Assembly (NCBI GenBank): GCA_965215025.1
Contig: CBDCCV010000002.1
Location: 682,001-746,000, forward strand
DNA length: 64,000 nt
From: CBDCCV01 sp965215025
Lineage (GTDB): Bacteria > Bacteroidota > Rhodothermia > Rhodothermales > Salinibacteraceae
Direction: 5' to 3'
The notes under the pieces were generated by a model. That model was given only the letters and a program-made list of their open reading frames with translations. It was not told the DNA's origin and ran no database searches. Below are positions 15,145-24,817 of the stretch, piece after piece (the first letter of the stretch is position 1; every line of letters starts with the position of its first letter). The position numbers and the translations under genes were made by a program.

Positions 15145-17811
15145 TCACCTTGCCGAATTGCACGTCACCCTGGCATCAGCCCAGTCCCCCCAGTCCTGAT
15201 AACTCTGGTAGTCCGGTTTCTGCGAGAATCTTCGAATTGCTATCCACTGGTACTTTTCGTCGCCCCCGTTCGTCACGACCAACTGCAGCTCATCGGTGCC
15301 GGACACGTCTACGCTGATACTCTCAGGGCCCATCCTGCCGGTCATCACGCCGCTTTCGTACAGCTTCTTGCCGTCCCCCCACACCTGAAAGGTGACGCTC
15401 CCGCCGTCTTCGACGGCGTCGTCGATCCCGATGTCGGCGCTGAACCGCGTGCACGCACCGCCGAGGTAGTAGCGCACGTCCGACCATGCCTGCGTGCCGA
15501 GCCCCTTCTCGTAGGTCTTACCGCCAACCTTGATCGACGGGGCGTTGCGCCCGAGCCGGTGATCCAGTGTCACTGGTAGCCCCCTACCGCTGTGCATGTG
15601 CGTCCAAGCCATGTCACTGAGGAAAGCCTTCCCCCCCGGCGGCGGGGGCGGGACCACTACGCTGAATTCATCGACCCGAGCACTGCCTGCGCCTCGAAGG
15701 GGAGCAAACCCGAGGCTGAGGCTGTGGCTTCCTGCTTTGGCATCGGGCGGCGGAGCAATAGCGTAGTCCATTCGCATCGACTCGCCCGGTGCCAACCTGC
15801 GCGGAGTCCTCTTCGAGGGGCTTCCCTGCGGGGCGGCAGCCCGAACCGTCCATCCTGCGGGGGCCTTCACGTACGGGCGGACCTGCTGCACCGTCGAACG
15901 TCCGTTGTTGATCACTGTCACAGTGACCCGCTGTACTTCGCCGGGCGGGTAAAAGTAGACTGGCGCATCGACGTTCCAGGAGAGTGCCGGTGCGCCCTCC
16001 TTGTTCAAGGACCCGGCCTCTTTGCCACCGCTGGCGTTGGGGTCCTCAGCGCCAGCGGCAGGGCTTACGCGTAGCATCGCGGCACTGTGCCCGTCGACCA
16101 GCTCGCTGACGGTCCCGGCACTTCGGAACTGGTCGTGGCGCCACAAGTCGCGCACCACGTACGCCCAGGCCTTCGGCAACCCCAGCTCCTCAGCGCTCAC
16201 GCCGATGCTGGCTCCGGCCCCCCCTCGGTTGAGCAGCACCACTGCCTGTGAACCGTCCGACATGGGTTTGGCCCACACCTCCAGGTCGCCGTCGTCTCGA
16301 ATCTTTCGGCCCTGAGTACCTGCCCAGTCCTGGTTGACCGCGATGACCTCCCGATTAGTCAGGATCTCTCGCGTAGTATCCGACAGGTCGCGCAGGTCGG
16401 TACTGGCAATGAGAGGCGAGTTCAGAATGCTCCAGAGGCTCATTTGTGCGCGGTACTCCTTGGACTTCATGCCTCCAGGCTGATCTCTGTGAAAGGGTTG
16501 GCCGCCGCCGGCGCGGACCATGTCCATGTAGTTCCAGGCGCCGGGGCCAGCGTAGGGACCCAGCCCCACCTGCTGGTCCAATACGGACATTATTCTGTTC
16601 CAGCTATCCCCATTGTCGAACGTCGTCCGCCACATGACTCCCACTCGGTCGGTCTTCAGGTCAGGCGCCCACAGCCACGGCTTGTTGGCCCCCCACTCAC
16701 ACACTTGTAGAACGATTTCGCGGTCCGCCGCCTCGTAGGCCTCGTCGAGGGCGTCGCGCATCTGCGTATAGAGCTTTTCAACAGTCTCTCGTGCAGTCAC
16801 CGGGTTATCAAATCGGATCGTGTTGGTGCCCGCTTCGAGCTGGACATCAACCGTGACCTGTGCTGTCGTCCCGCGCCCCCCACTGCTGGGGAAATCAACC
16901 GGAGTCGCCTCGCTTCCGTTGACGCTCAGGTGGGCCCTGCGGCTGGGAAGGGCGCGAGCAGCGGCATTTTCCTTGAGTGCCTCACTCGTGTAATCTATCG
17001 TCAGCCTGTAGGTCCCAGCTCGGGGCACGCTGATGCTCTCGAACCGCAGTGCGCTACGGCCTCTCCCCACGTTGACAACCCGCTGCCCTCCGGAGCATCC
17101 CGGGCAGCGCACCTTCCTTGCCTCGCCGGTCAGCGTGTTGGCGGTCGCCTCTGCTTCAGCAGAAGCTGTAAACGAATCGCCCTCGGCGACAGTAATCTTG
17201 TCGAAGTCAGGCCCGAGATCGAGCGCGGGTTCGTCGCAGAAGTCCAATTTCAGAAAGTCGACTCCCCATGCCGCAAACTGCGCCGCGTCCTTTTGCATGA
17301 AGCCGTAGGTGCCTGCCATTCCTCTCCTGCATTGCATGTAGAGCCCGAACTTCAGGCCCTTGCTGTGCACGTAGTCGATCACCGGTTCGAGACCACGGGG
17401 AAACTTGTCCGGATCGGCCCGGATGCTGCCTTCCGCGTCGCGCGTGGGCGCCATCCAGAGGTGGTCGAGGTTGACGTACTCGTATCCGGCCGCCTTCATG
17501 CCGGAACGGACCATGGCGTCGGCGATCTCCTTGATTTTCTGCGCGCTGATGTCGCCTCTAAACGCATACCAAGTGTTCCATCCCATCGGTGGTCTATGGG
17601 CTGGCCCCTCGTCTGCAACGGCCCTCCCTATAGAAGCAGCATTCGCTGCGGCGGCTTCTGACGAAGAGACGGGCGGGGGCGCCTTCTGCGCATCACCTTT
17701 GCTGAGGGGCACGGCGCTCGCGGGCGCGCTGCACTGAAGCCCGGCGACGAGCACTACGACAAGCGCTGCTCCGAGGGATACTCTCGATTTCTGTGTGTCA
17801 ACCCTTTGCAT
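15145..17811 (-). CDS. Alpha-galactosidase, GH27 with inserted carbohydrate-binding-like module and C-terminal NPCBM
   Basis: The 888-residue secreted protein starts with a signal peptide (about 1-33). The GH27 barrel begins at MGWNTWYAFRGD (about 75-86) and reaches the nucleophile motif FLKLDFCD (Asp about 189). It is then interrupted by a beta-rich module (about 208-338) with SISVPRAGTYRLTIDYTSE and AGTNTIRFDNP, resembling CBM35-type modules. The barrel resumes at about 345 with VLQVCEWGANKPWLW and VMWRTTFDNGDSW (acid/base Asp about 398). A NEW3-like sandwich (APVYFYPPGEVQRVTVTVIN) and an NPCBM domain (LSDMAWTHMHSGRG to IAIRRFSQ) follow. It should release terminal alpha-galactose, feeding galK. 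Confidence 0.88.
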   Translation of the reverse strand: MQRVDTQKSRVSLGAALVVVLVAGLQCSAPASAVPLSKGDAQKAPPPVSSSEAAAANAASIGRAVADEGPAHRPPMGWNTWYAFRGDISAQKIKEIADAMVRSGMKAAGYEYVNLDHLWMAPTRDAEGSIRADPDKFPRGLEPVIDYVHSKGLKFGLYMQCRRGMAGTYGFMQKDAAQFAAWGVDFLKLDFCDEPALDLGPDFDKITVAEGDSFTASAEAEATANTLTGEARKVRCPGCSGGQRVVNVGRGRSALRFESISVPRAGTYRLTIDYTSEALKENAAARALPSRRAHLSVNGSEATPVDFPSSGGRGTTAQVTVDVQLEAGTNTIRFDNPVTARETVEKLYTQMRDALDEAYEAADREIVLQVCEWGANKPWLWAPDLKTDRVGVMWRTTFDNGDSWNRIMSVLDQQVGLGPYAGPGAWNYMDMVRAGGGQPFHRDQPGGMKSKEYRAQMSLWSILNSPLIASTDLRDLSDTTREILTNREVIAVNQDWAGTQGRKIRDDGDLEVWAKPMSDGSQAVVLLNRGGAGASIGVSAEELGLPKAWAYVVRDLWRHDQFRSAGTVSELVDGHSAAMLRVSPAAGAEDPNASGGKEAGSLNKEGAPALSWNVDAPVYFYPPGEVQRVTVTVINNGRSTVQQVRPYVKAPAGWTVRAAAPQGSPSKRTPRRLAPGESMRMDYAIAPPPDAKAGSHSLSLGFAPLRGAGSARVDEFSVVVPPPPPGGKAFLSDMAWTHMHSGRGLPVTLDHRLGRNAPSIKVGGKTYEKGLGTQAWSDVRYYLGGACTRFSADIGIDDAVEDGGSVTFQVWGDGKKLYESGVMTGRMGPESISVDVSGTDELQLVVTNGGDEKYQWIAIRRFSQKPDYQSYQDWGDWADARVTCNSAR

Positions 17812-17995
17812 TAGCGTTTCCTCCTTCGCTCCATGGCTGCAAGCTGTATAAACGGGTCGGATAGCAGTTTGCCGTACTGTTGTGTCGCCTCAATTGCTAG
17901 CCCTTAGCAAGAAGGCCATGCTACGAGGCAGTTTTTCACAGGCTGCGGCACAAAGGCAGCTCCCCGACTAGCGCAGCGTGCTGGTCGCCTCTTTT

Positions 17996-19748
17996 TCAGC
18001 CGTCTACTGCTTCTATCGAGAACCAGGTGCGCGGCCCCGGCCGCACCCCGAGGGCACCGCCCGAGGTCTGCCGTACCCGCAGACTCAGCTCATCTCCTGG
18101 CGCCACCGGAATGACAGCCGAGTGGAGGTTCTGCACCGTGGATATCCCGCCGGCGTCTTCATTCGCGCCACTGTGCTGGCTGCTCGTGCCGCTGCCGACA
18201 ATGGCCTCGCCGTTTTTTCTGAACTCGGCCTGGCGCCACCCGTCGTCGTTAGCCTCCCAGGCAACGTTGGCAGTGAGCCGCACGAAGTTAATGCCCCTGT
18301 TCGGAGGCACGACAAACCCGGCCGGCTCCTCGGTACTCCAGAAGCCGCCGGTGTCGTGCTCCGCTTCCTGCCATTCCACGAGGGTCCAGTCGGCGTCAGG
18401 AATGCGCTGATCATCCTCCTTGCGGAGCGCAGCGGCGCGCAGCTTGCTGCTTGCGAAGGCTACCTTGCCCGAACGGTCTTCTATGACCGTAGACACCAGC
18501 TGAATGCCGGTGATGGGGCCTTTCCCCGTGTTGAACAGGTTGTCGGTGCAGATGATGTCCGTGGCGTCGGGGGCCACGCGCAGCGCCGTGCCGGGGTGGT
18601 GGAACACGTTGTTCGAGATCACCATGTTCGACACTTTGCTGTCGACCGGGTTGTGCCCCTCGGCCTCGGCCAGCTCGATGGCGGTTCTGTTTACGTTGAA
18701 GGGCTGCTTGAAGATGTTCTCGGAAATGATCCCGGAGCGGCCGGCTTCGACCAGAATGTCGATGTAATCAGGCGCCTCCTCCGGCTCGTAGTCGTCTCCT
18801 GGGAAGGAGTTGTACAGCAGACAGTTGGTCACGCTGAAGTCCTTCCGCCTGAGCCGCAGGCCCACCTCGCGCGCGTTGATGTGGCACCGGTCTATCGCCA
18901 GCCCGGGCTCCACGCTGCCGATGGTTCTGACATCAAACCCCGTGCGCACACCGACGGTGGTACAGTTGTAAAACCACCCCCCTTCCGGCGCGATGGGATC
19001 CGCCTCGGCCACGAGGCTGAAGCCCGTCTGCGCCGACCAGGAGTGGCAGTCCGTCAGCACGGGAGCGTAGGACCCGTCCAAGAGGATGCCGCAGGTGGCC
19101 GCGTAGAGGGGCGAATCTTTGGTCCGATCCCGGTTGACTCCGCCTGTGAACGGGCCGGCAGCGATGACATTCGAAAAGATCGGATTGTTCTGGTTGAGCG
19201 ACTTGAGCCCGTAGTCGAAATAGTCCCGGTCGGTCCTCAAGCTCCGCATCTCCACGTCGAAGACCTCGAAGGTGCGGTAGTGGCGGTTGCTGATCGGTTT
19301 CTTGACCTCAATAGCGGTACCCGCCCCACGGCGCGCGGCAAAGAAGGACAGGTTGCGTATCGCCACGTGCGACTTCGAGCCCGTGTGCAGCTGGAGGACG
19401 CCGTCGGCATTGTCTGCATAGAGGTTGGAGAGCCCCTGCCCTTCCCCGACGACGGCGACATGCAGGTTCTCCGAGGTTCGGAGCGATACGCGCCGGTCGA
19501 AACGGTAGTCGCCGGGCGGAACGTAGAGCACGCCCTTACCCGCCGAGGCAATCTCCTCGATGACCTTCTGAAAGGCCCCGCTGTCATCGACCCGCCGGTT
19601 TCCTTCGGCCCCGTAGTCTTTGACGTTAAAAACCTCTCGGCGGTCTGCGTCCACTCCCGCCCCCCCCGCGCGCCGCTTGCGGAACGGCCAAAGCCGCCCC
19701 GGCCATACCTGCCAGCCCGACCCTAGAGAGGAACTTCTTCCTGCTCAT
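17996..19748 (-). CDS. Tat-exported parallel beta-helix protein (pectate-lyase-3-like) with C1q-like end; frameshift at a G8 tract
   Basis: The main frame (19654 down) starts with the beta-helix entry FNVKDYGAEGNRRVDDSGAF and GVLYVPPGDYRFDRRV, continues through helical coils with NQNNPIFSNVIAAGPF and CHINAREVGLRLRR, and ends in a jelly-roll domain (GINFVRLTANVAWEAN to VRQTSGGALGVRPG and TWFSIEAVDG). A matching N-terminus (MSRKKFLSRVGLAGMAGAAL, a signal sequence) begins at the ATG at 19748 in another frame. One G too many in the run at 19660-19667 separates them; seven G would join the two. Either a sequencing slip, a real mutation or a slippage switch. Paralogues lie at 41841 and 50109. Substrate unknown; the family includes polysaccharide lyases and hydrolases. 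Confidence 0.78.
19660..19667 (-). repeat. G8 homopolymer at the signal-peptide/mature-protein junction
   Basis: Eight C on the plus strand (eight G in the gene). The ATG at 19748 and the mature frame are out of register by one base, which the loss of one G would repair. Confidence 0.85.
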
Positions 19749-20043
19749 CCCCCTCTCGTTCGAACTCTCTCGTGCTGGCTCTTCGCCGGCCGTTCCCATG
19801 GCAGTGGCTGATGGTAAAAGTGCAGAAGCTTGTGAAGACCGTACTCCTCGGAATGCCCGTCCCCTCCTCCTGGCACGCCGTGCTGAGCAGATCGAGACCC
19901 CTCGCTCCGACGCGGATCCCTCTCGGAATGGCAGCCAGTAGCCCTACGGAGATCCACCTCGGGTGGCACTCGGTCGCGTGGCGCTCCCAGCGCCGGTCGG
20001 GGTCCGGGATGACACCTTATCTGAACTTGCGCACGTCGCAACC
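19749..20043. repeat. Gene-free spacer resembling an interspersed intergenic repeat
   Basis: About 295 bases without a credible gene. Read on the minus strand it would encode CHSERDPRRSEGSRS, the spurious peptide typical of widespread intergenic repeat sequences in bacterial genomes. Only one copy is present in the window, so its repeat status is unproved here. Confidence 0.4.
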
Positions 20044-22113
20044 TTATCCCGCCACGGGAAACGTCACGCGGCGAAGATGGGTGGCTCCCTCGGGCAGGAG
20101 GGTCACCTCGACCCGCTCACCGGCATCGTCTACCATCTGGCCTCGCAGCCCGAGCGGCGGTTTTAGCCAGGGGTGCTGCATGTCCCCACCGGGGAGACGA
20201 ACCAGTTCGAAGCGCGCCTGGGGGTCGATCCTGTATTCCCACCCGGTCTTGTCCTCGGTATCGATGAGGTACCGGTAGAAGCCGCTGGGCTCTCCGCCCA
20301 GTTCGAATTCCATAGCCCGCTTCCGCGTCTCCGGAAACGCCAGCGCAAAGACGAGCGGGCCGCGCTGGTAGTAGCTTTGGCCGTGATGGTCTTCGCGGCG
20401 CTCGACCTCGAAGTTGAAGTTGACTCGCACGCGGTCTCCTCGCCGCCACTTCTTGCGTACGCTCGCGCGCTCTGAAGACTGCTGCACCTCTGCCCCCGCC
20501 GCGTCGATAGTGAGGTTGTTTTTCGACTGGGGAACGCGAAACACCAGGTCGAAGGCAACGGGCCGGTCGGGCTTCATTTCGAAAACGATCTCGTCGGAAA
20601 ACGGGTAGTCGGTTTTCTCGACGATCTCGACGGGAACGCCCTGCACTTGGGTCTGCACGCGCGAGGGGCCGTAGAGGTTAGCCACCAGCGCGTCTGACGG
20701 GTTTTCCATCTGGTACCACATGCCATCGACGTAGTGCGGCATCTGCCGCGTCGAGTTGAGCGTGCAGCAGTCGGCCGATCTGTGCGTGGCGGCGTAGAGG
20801 TGGCGGTCGCCGTACTTGCGCGGGTCGTCGGCCGAGGACTGGTTGTCGTAGGCGAGGTAGAGGGCCGCGCGGTTGGGAGCGTGAAAACGGGCGCCCTGCG
20901 CGTGGTTCAGCGTGCCACGCTCCACGCGGTCGCCCACCGCCAGGTCCTTCCGGTAGGCCAGCAGGCGGTTCAGGGTATACGCGCTCTCCGTTACCGAGCA
21001 GTATTCCCCGGCGACCTTGCCGCCTCCCTTGACGCTGCGCACGCTCTCGTTCCCGACGATGCCACCGCCCGGGTTCATGTGCAGGTCCAGCTTGACGAGC
21101 GTGTTGTCGGCTGCGCGGCGGTACTCCTCTTTGCCCGTGAAGGCATAGCTGATCTGCGGCATGTGCAGCCCCTCCGTGATGTGCGGCGTGTGCCCCACCC
21201 AGAGCTTATCGGGATCGAGAAGGTTTTTGAGCCGCATGTCCGGCTGCCCCGTCTCGCTGGCCGAGTAATCTTCGAAGAGCCACACCGCCCCCTCCTTGTA
21301 CCGGCTCTTACCCGTGAGCCGGTAGAGCCATTCCAGGCTGTCCATGAAGCCCACGCCGTGGGGAACGCCCCCGCCGGTGTCGTTTTTCGGGCGGCCGAAG
21401 TAGGTCCCTTCGTCCATGTAATGGCCCAGCGTCAGACTCACGGCGCGCTCCACGGCATCGAGAACGCGCTGCTCGCCCGTGAACTCGTGGTAGGCCAGGA
21501 GCGCCTGGAACATGCGGCTCTGCGTCCACAGCTCGCCGTCGAATCCCTTGCTCGGAAAGCGCCCTTCCGGGGAATAGATGCCGATGTACCCCTCTTTGCC
21601 CTGCGCTTCCACGATTTCCTCCATCCACTGTCCGGCCTGTTTCTGGTACGCCGGCTCGTCGAGCAAAAAGGCCGTGCGGACGACAGCGTCCTTCCAATAC
21701 CCTTCGTGCTCCCCGGCCCACCAGGCCTTCTCCTTACCCCGCAGCGGATTTTCGATTTTCGTACCCGGCTCCCGGTTCTGCTTCACGAACAGATTGAGAT
21801 TGACGTTTCGCGATACCTCGTCGTAGTTGCCCGTGAGCCCTTGGTGCAGGTCGAGCCGCATCTTCTGCTCAATCCAGCCCGCTGGCCGGACGTGACCGGT
21901 GCTGAGACTCCTCCAAGGCACCTCTCGCCTTTGCAGCCCGTCCCCGAGACCACCAGCAGCCGGCGCGCTGGACCCTCCCGCATCCTTTGCTCGTGCGCTG
22001 CTGCGACCCGCGCCCCCAATGAAAGCGCTGGCCACGAGGCTTCCCGCGGTTCGGTTTAAGAAAGCGCGTCTCGTAAGCGACCTCTTCGCCTTTGGGGTTT
22101 CTTCGTCAGCCAT
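20044..22113 (-). CDS. GH127-like beta-L-arabinofuranosidase (DUF1680 family), Tat-exported
   Basis: I chose the ATG at 22113 (MADEETPKAKRSLTRRAFL), which gives a twin-arginine signal (SLTRRAFLNRTAGS). The 689-residue product has the alpha/alpha-barrel core of GH127: HVRPAGWIEQKMRLDLHQGL at the start, GYWKDAVVRTAFLLDEP, AGEYCSVTESAYTLNRLLAY (Glu and Cys of the metal/nucleophile site) and SADCCTLNSTRQMPHYVDGM (Cys pair). Known GH127 enzymes release beta-L-arabinofuranose with a zinc-bound cysteine. A candidate operator lies 75 bases upstream. It acts outside the cytoplasm. The exact substrate is inferred only. Confidence 0.88.
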   Translation of the reverse strand: MADEETPKAKRSLTRRAFLNRTAGSLVASAFIGGAGRSSARAKDAGGSSAPAAGGLGDGLQRREVPWRSLSTGHVRPAGWIEQKMRLDLHQGLTGNYDEVSRNVNLNLFVKQNREPGTKIENPLRGKEKAWWAGEHEGYWKDAVVRTAFLLDEPAYQKQAGQWMEEIVEAQGKEGYIGIYSPEGRFPSKGFDGELWTQSRMFQALLAYHEFTGEQRVLDAVERAVSLTLGHYMDEGTYFGRPKNDTGGGVPHGVGFMDSLEWLYRLTGKSRYKEGAVWLFEDYSASETGQPDMRLKNLLDPDKLWVGHTPHITEGLHMPQISYAFTGKEEYRRAADNTLVKLDLHMNPGGGIVGNESVRSVKGGGKVAGEYCSVTESAYTLNRLLAYRKDLAVGDRVERGTLNHAQGARFHAPNRAALYLAYDNQSSADDPRKYGDRHLYAATHRSADCCTLNSTRQMPHYVDGMWYQMENPSDALVANLYGPSRVQTQVQGVPVEIVEKTDYPFSDEIVFEMKPDRPVAFDLVFRVPQSKNNLTIDAAGAEVQQSSERASVRKKWRRGDRVRVNFNFEVERREDHHGQSYYQRGPLVFALAFPETRKRAMEFELGGEPSGFYRYLIDTEDKTGWEYRIDPQARFELVRLPGGDMQHPWLKPPLGLRGQMVDDAGERVEVTLLPEGATHLRRVTFPVAG

Positions 22114-22187
22114 GAGTGGGGCTCCTCTGTCTGCTTGGAAATGAACCGGCACTTCGCAGAAACGGAGTTCTGCGGTACAGCACCTTT

Positions 22188-22202
22188 GAACAAGCGTTCA
22201 TT
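22188..22202 (-). promoter_or_regulatory. Candidate operator upstream of the GH127 gene
   Basis: On the gene strand it reads AATGAACGCTTGTTC, a GAAC-N4-GTTC imperfect palindrome. It differs by one base from the site at 48398-48412 in front of the GH78 gene. An AT-rich promoter-like region lies directly upstream (22203-22245). Confidence 0.6.
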
Positions 22203-22365
22203 ATTGAAATTATTACTCGTTAATTTATGCAGTCTTTAAACCAATATCAACCGCCCGCCCGCGTGATGTTGCGTGGCGGTGTGGGCAAACGGCTTTATCG
22301 CATTTTGCCCGATTCAGGGGCCACACGAGACCAAGTCCTTCGACAAGTCCCTTGCGCTTGGGTTG

Positions 22366-23253
22366 TCAAAGCATCTTGAGAGAAGCGGCCAGCGAAATAA
22401 CCTCCCTGACTTGTAGAGCTCGCGTCACGTCGCCGTCGTAGAGGGCGTCGAACTCGAAGTCCAGGCTAAACCACTTGTTGAATTTCAACCTCAGCAGGTT
22501 TTCCCCAAGCATGTCCGGACTGTCGCGGTTGAAGGCAGCGAAGAGGCGCAGCGACGACTGCACGCGCACATCCTCAAATAAGCGACGGTCCAGTTCCGTC
22601 GTGGACTCGAGTCCTGCGTCGTACCGGAAACCATCTCCAGGCGTGAGTCCATAAAGTGCCCGCAGATTCCGGTCCGCGACGAGGACTTCCTTCCCCCCGA
22701 GACTCAAACGCTGTGAGATCCAGGGCGCTGGCTCGTAGGTAAGTCCCACCGATTGGGTAAACGTGGCCGGCGCGAGAAAATCGGACACCTCAACGGGCGG
22801 TTCGCGCCCGTCAGAGAAGGGGTTTTTCTTATGATTGAACTCTGTGAGAAACTGCGTGCGCAGACTGGTTGCGAGCGTGGGATTGAATGTCTGGAAGAAC
22901 CCGTTGCCGCGGTGCCGCAGAGTACTGGAAAGATGTAAGCGGTCGTTGGCCTTTCGAACCGTGAGGGTGTCTTGCTGAATGAAGCCCACCGCGAGGTTGG
23001 CCGCGTGCTGTTGTTTCCAGTTCTCGGTCTTTCGCCCCGCCCGGCCTGTGAAAGCGATTGTGAGTGCGAGGGTATTCAAGCCTCCTTCCGTCCAGTTACT
23101 GTAGGCAGCCTTCGAGGCATTGAGCCGACCGACCGCGTTGAGATTCTACGGTGGAGGCGGACGAAGCGCCAGCGGCAGGGCGGGGGGATGCAGCGAGTCC
23201 GAACCTGCTGGAAGCGTCAGCACCGGCGCGCTCTGCAACGCAGCCACCGGCAT
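22366..23253 (-). pseudogene. DUF3078-type outer-membrane protein, 3' part
   Basis: The frame carries LNASKAAYSNWTEGGLNTLA followed by strands such as KQQHAANLAVGFIQQD, the SNWxxGG block and beta-barrel pattern of the Bacteroidota DUF3078 family. The open part from the in-frame TAG (about 23148) to 22366 is intact; between 23253 and that stop the frame has a proline-rich stretch, and the signal peptide is missing. The matching 5' end appears at 24522-24685, on the far side of an IS256-type element. The gene is therefore split and nonfunctional. Confidence 0.65.
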
Positions 23254-23283
23254 ACGAGACGGGGAGATCAAGTCCTGAATTGC

Positions 23284-24521
23284 GTGTAATTAGCCATTCC
23301 GTCAGGTCGGGCGTTCAGGGGGCTGTCAGTCAGGCTGCTTTCGGTAGCGGTTGCCCTTCTTCGTGCGATGCTTTCCAGCGGTAAAACTCGTCCATTGTCA
23401 GATAGCGCCTCCCGGCGCGGCCACTCCTCGTGCTTTTCGACGCAGAGCGCGCCGACGAGCCGCCAGACCGACTGCACGCCGGGGAAGATGCGGATGACCT
23501 TCTCGCGCCTGCGGATTTCCTCAATGAACCGCTCTATCATGTTTGAGGTGCGAAGCCTCCGGCGATACTTCGGCGGCAGGGCCAGCACGGCGGTGGCGTC
23601 CTCGAAGCCTTCTTCGAACACGGCGAGTGCCTTGTCGGCTTTCCCCTCCAGCTTCGCAACGGCCTGCTCGAAGGCTGCGCGCGCTTTCGCTGGTGAGGTG
23701 GCTTCCAAGACCGCGCTGAGCGCTTCGTGCATCTTATCTTTGAGCCTGACCGGCGTTTGGCCTGAGGGTACGTTGCGCCGGAAGTGTGCCTGGCAGCGCT
23801 GCCATATTACGCCGGGGAAGCTCGCCTCGACGGCCTGGCGCAGCCCATCGTGCGCATCTCCTGGTGGCGACCTCAACGCCGCAGAGGCCGCGCCCTTTGA
23901 GTTGGATGAGCAGGCGCTTCCACGCCGCGCCGGTCTCCCCGAAGGCCACCTCCAGCCCCAGAATCTCGCGCTGCCCTTCCGCAGTCACGCCCACGGCCAG
24001 CAGTACGGTCGTAGAGCGCACAGCCCCCTGCCGCCGAACCTTAACCTGCATGGCGTCGCAGATCAGGAACGGGCACTTCCCCAGCGGGCGCTCGGCCCAG
24101 GCCCTGACTTGACCTTCAAGGCCTTTTGCCAACTCCGACTGGTACCTGTCGAAAAGCTCCGTAGAGAACGTGCCGTCTCGGTCGCGGGGCACCTCCAGTT
24201 GGAGTGTGCCAACGCGCGTGGTCAGCTCGCGCTCGTAGCTGCCATTGCGGTAGCCACGCCGGCCCTGGCTGCGCTCTTCTGGAGCCGCACCGAGGTGACC
24301 TGTCATCTCTGACTGGAGCACCTCATTCAGTACCGATTCCATCAAAACGGCCATGCCACGATCGCCAAATAGGACTTCTTGGATCTTCTCTTCGTCGAGG
24401 ATAATTTGCAGGTCGGCCATCGTCAGCAGGTTGGGTTGAGTGCGACTTTAGCGGGTCAGAACCAACCTAACGGAACGCGGTGGCCTTCTCTATTCGGCGT
24501 AGGCCGTACTGCTAATTACAC
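23284..24521 (-). mobile_element. IS256-family element, degenerate
   Basis: GTGTAATTAGC at 23284-23294 is the exact inverted complement of 24511-24521, with weaker similarity continuing inward. The 1,238 bases between contain a broken IS256-type (mutator) transposase on the minus strand. No target duplication is evident at the borders. Confidence 0.72.
23330..24420 (-). pseudogene. IS256-family transposase, frameshifted with internal deletion
   Basis: The N-terminus (MADLQIILDEEKIQEVLFGD) runs through GHLGAAPEERSQGRRGYRNG and LGKCPFLICDAMQVKVRRQG (first catalytic Asp). Residues normally present between ELFDRYQ and SELAKGLE are missing. A frameshift near 23870 leads to DAHDGLRQAVEASFPGVIWQ (second Asp region), and then RTSNMIERFIEEIRRREKVI (Glu region). 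A further frameshift near 23415 is needed to reach the natural end DEFYRWKASHEEGQPLPKAA at 23330. Inactive. Confidence 0.85.
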
Positions 24522-24685
24522 AAGATACTGGACTCAACCGACGGGGAAGCCGGCTGTTGCGCATGTGCTGTGCCTCCCGCGCGTACCAGTCCGTTGACCG
24601 CAAAGGCTACGACGAAAGACATAATGACTGCCCGGAAAAGCCTCCAGGAAATGGCCGGCCTGCACAGCCGCAGCCCCGTTGGCAT
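24522..24685 (-). pseudogene. 5' end of the interrupted DUF3078-type gene (signal peptide)
   Basis: The frame from 24685 gives a basic start and a hydrophobic stretch (MSFVVAFAVNGLVRAGG) ending AHAQQPASPSVESS, a convincing Sec signal peptide with an AHA-type cleavage site. It stops at the IS256-type border (24521). Direction and position fit it being the start of the gene whose remainder lies at 22366-23253; an exact frame-true join could not be shown. Confidence 0.5.
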
Positions 24686-24817
24686 ATTTCTGAGAGCAGG
24701 CATGAGAAGAAGTAGTTGCCAAACAGTAGAGAGGTAGCAAGCAGTCTGGAAATAGGCTGCGAGAGCGGGTGGCGCAATGACCGCTGCAAAACCCGTCAAA
24801 CTTGCTGCTACGCAGCA

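Noticed and set aside
24512..24799. A free-standing small secreted protein
   Set aside because: It stops within the IS256-type end; it is better explained as the 5' fragment of the interrupted DUF3078 gene.
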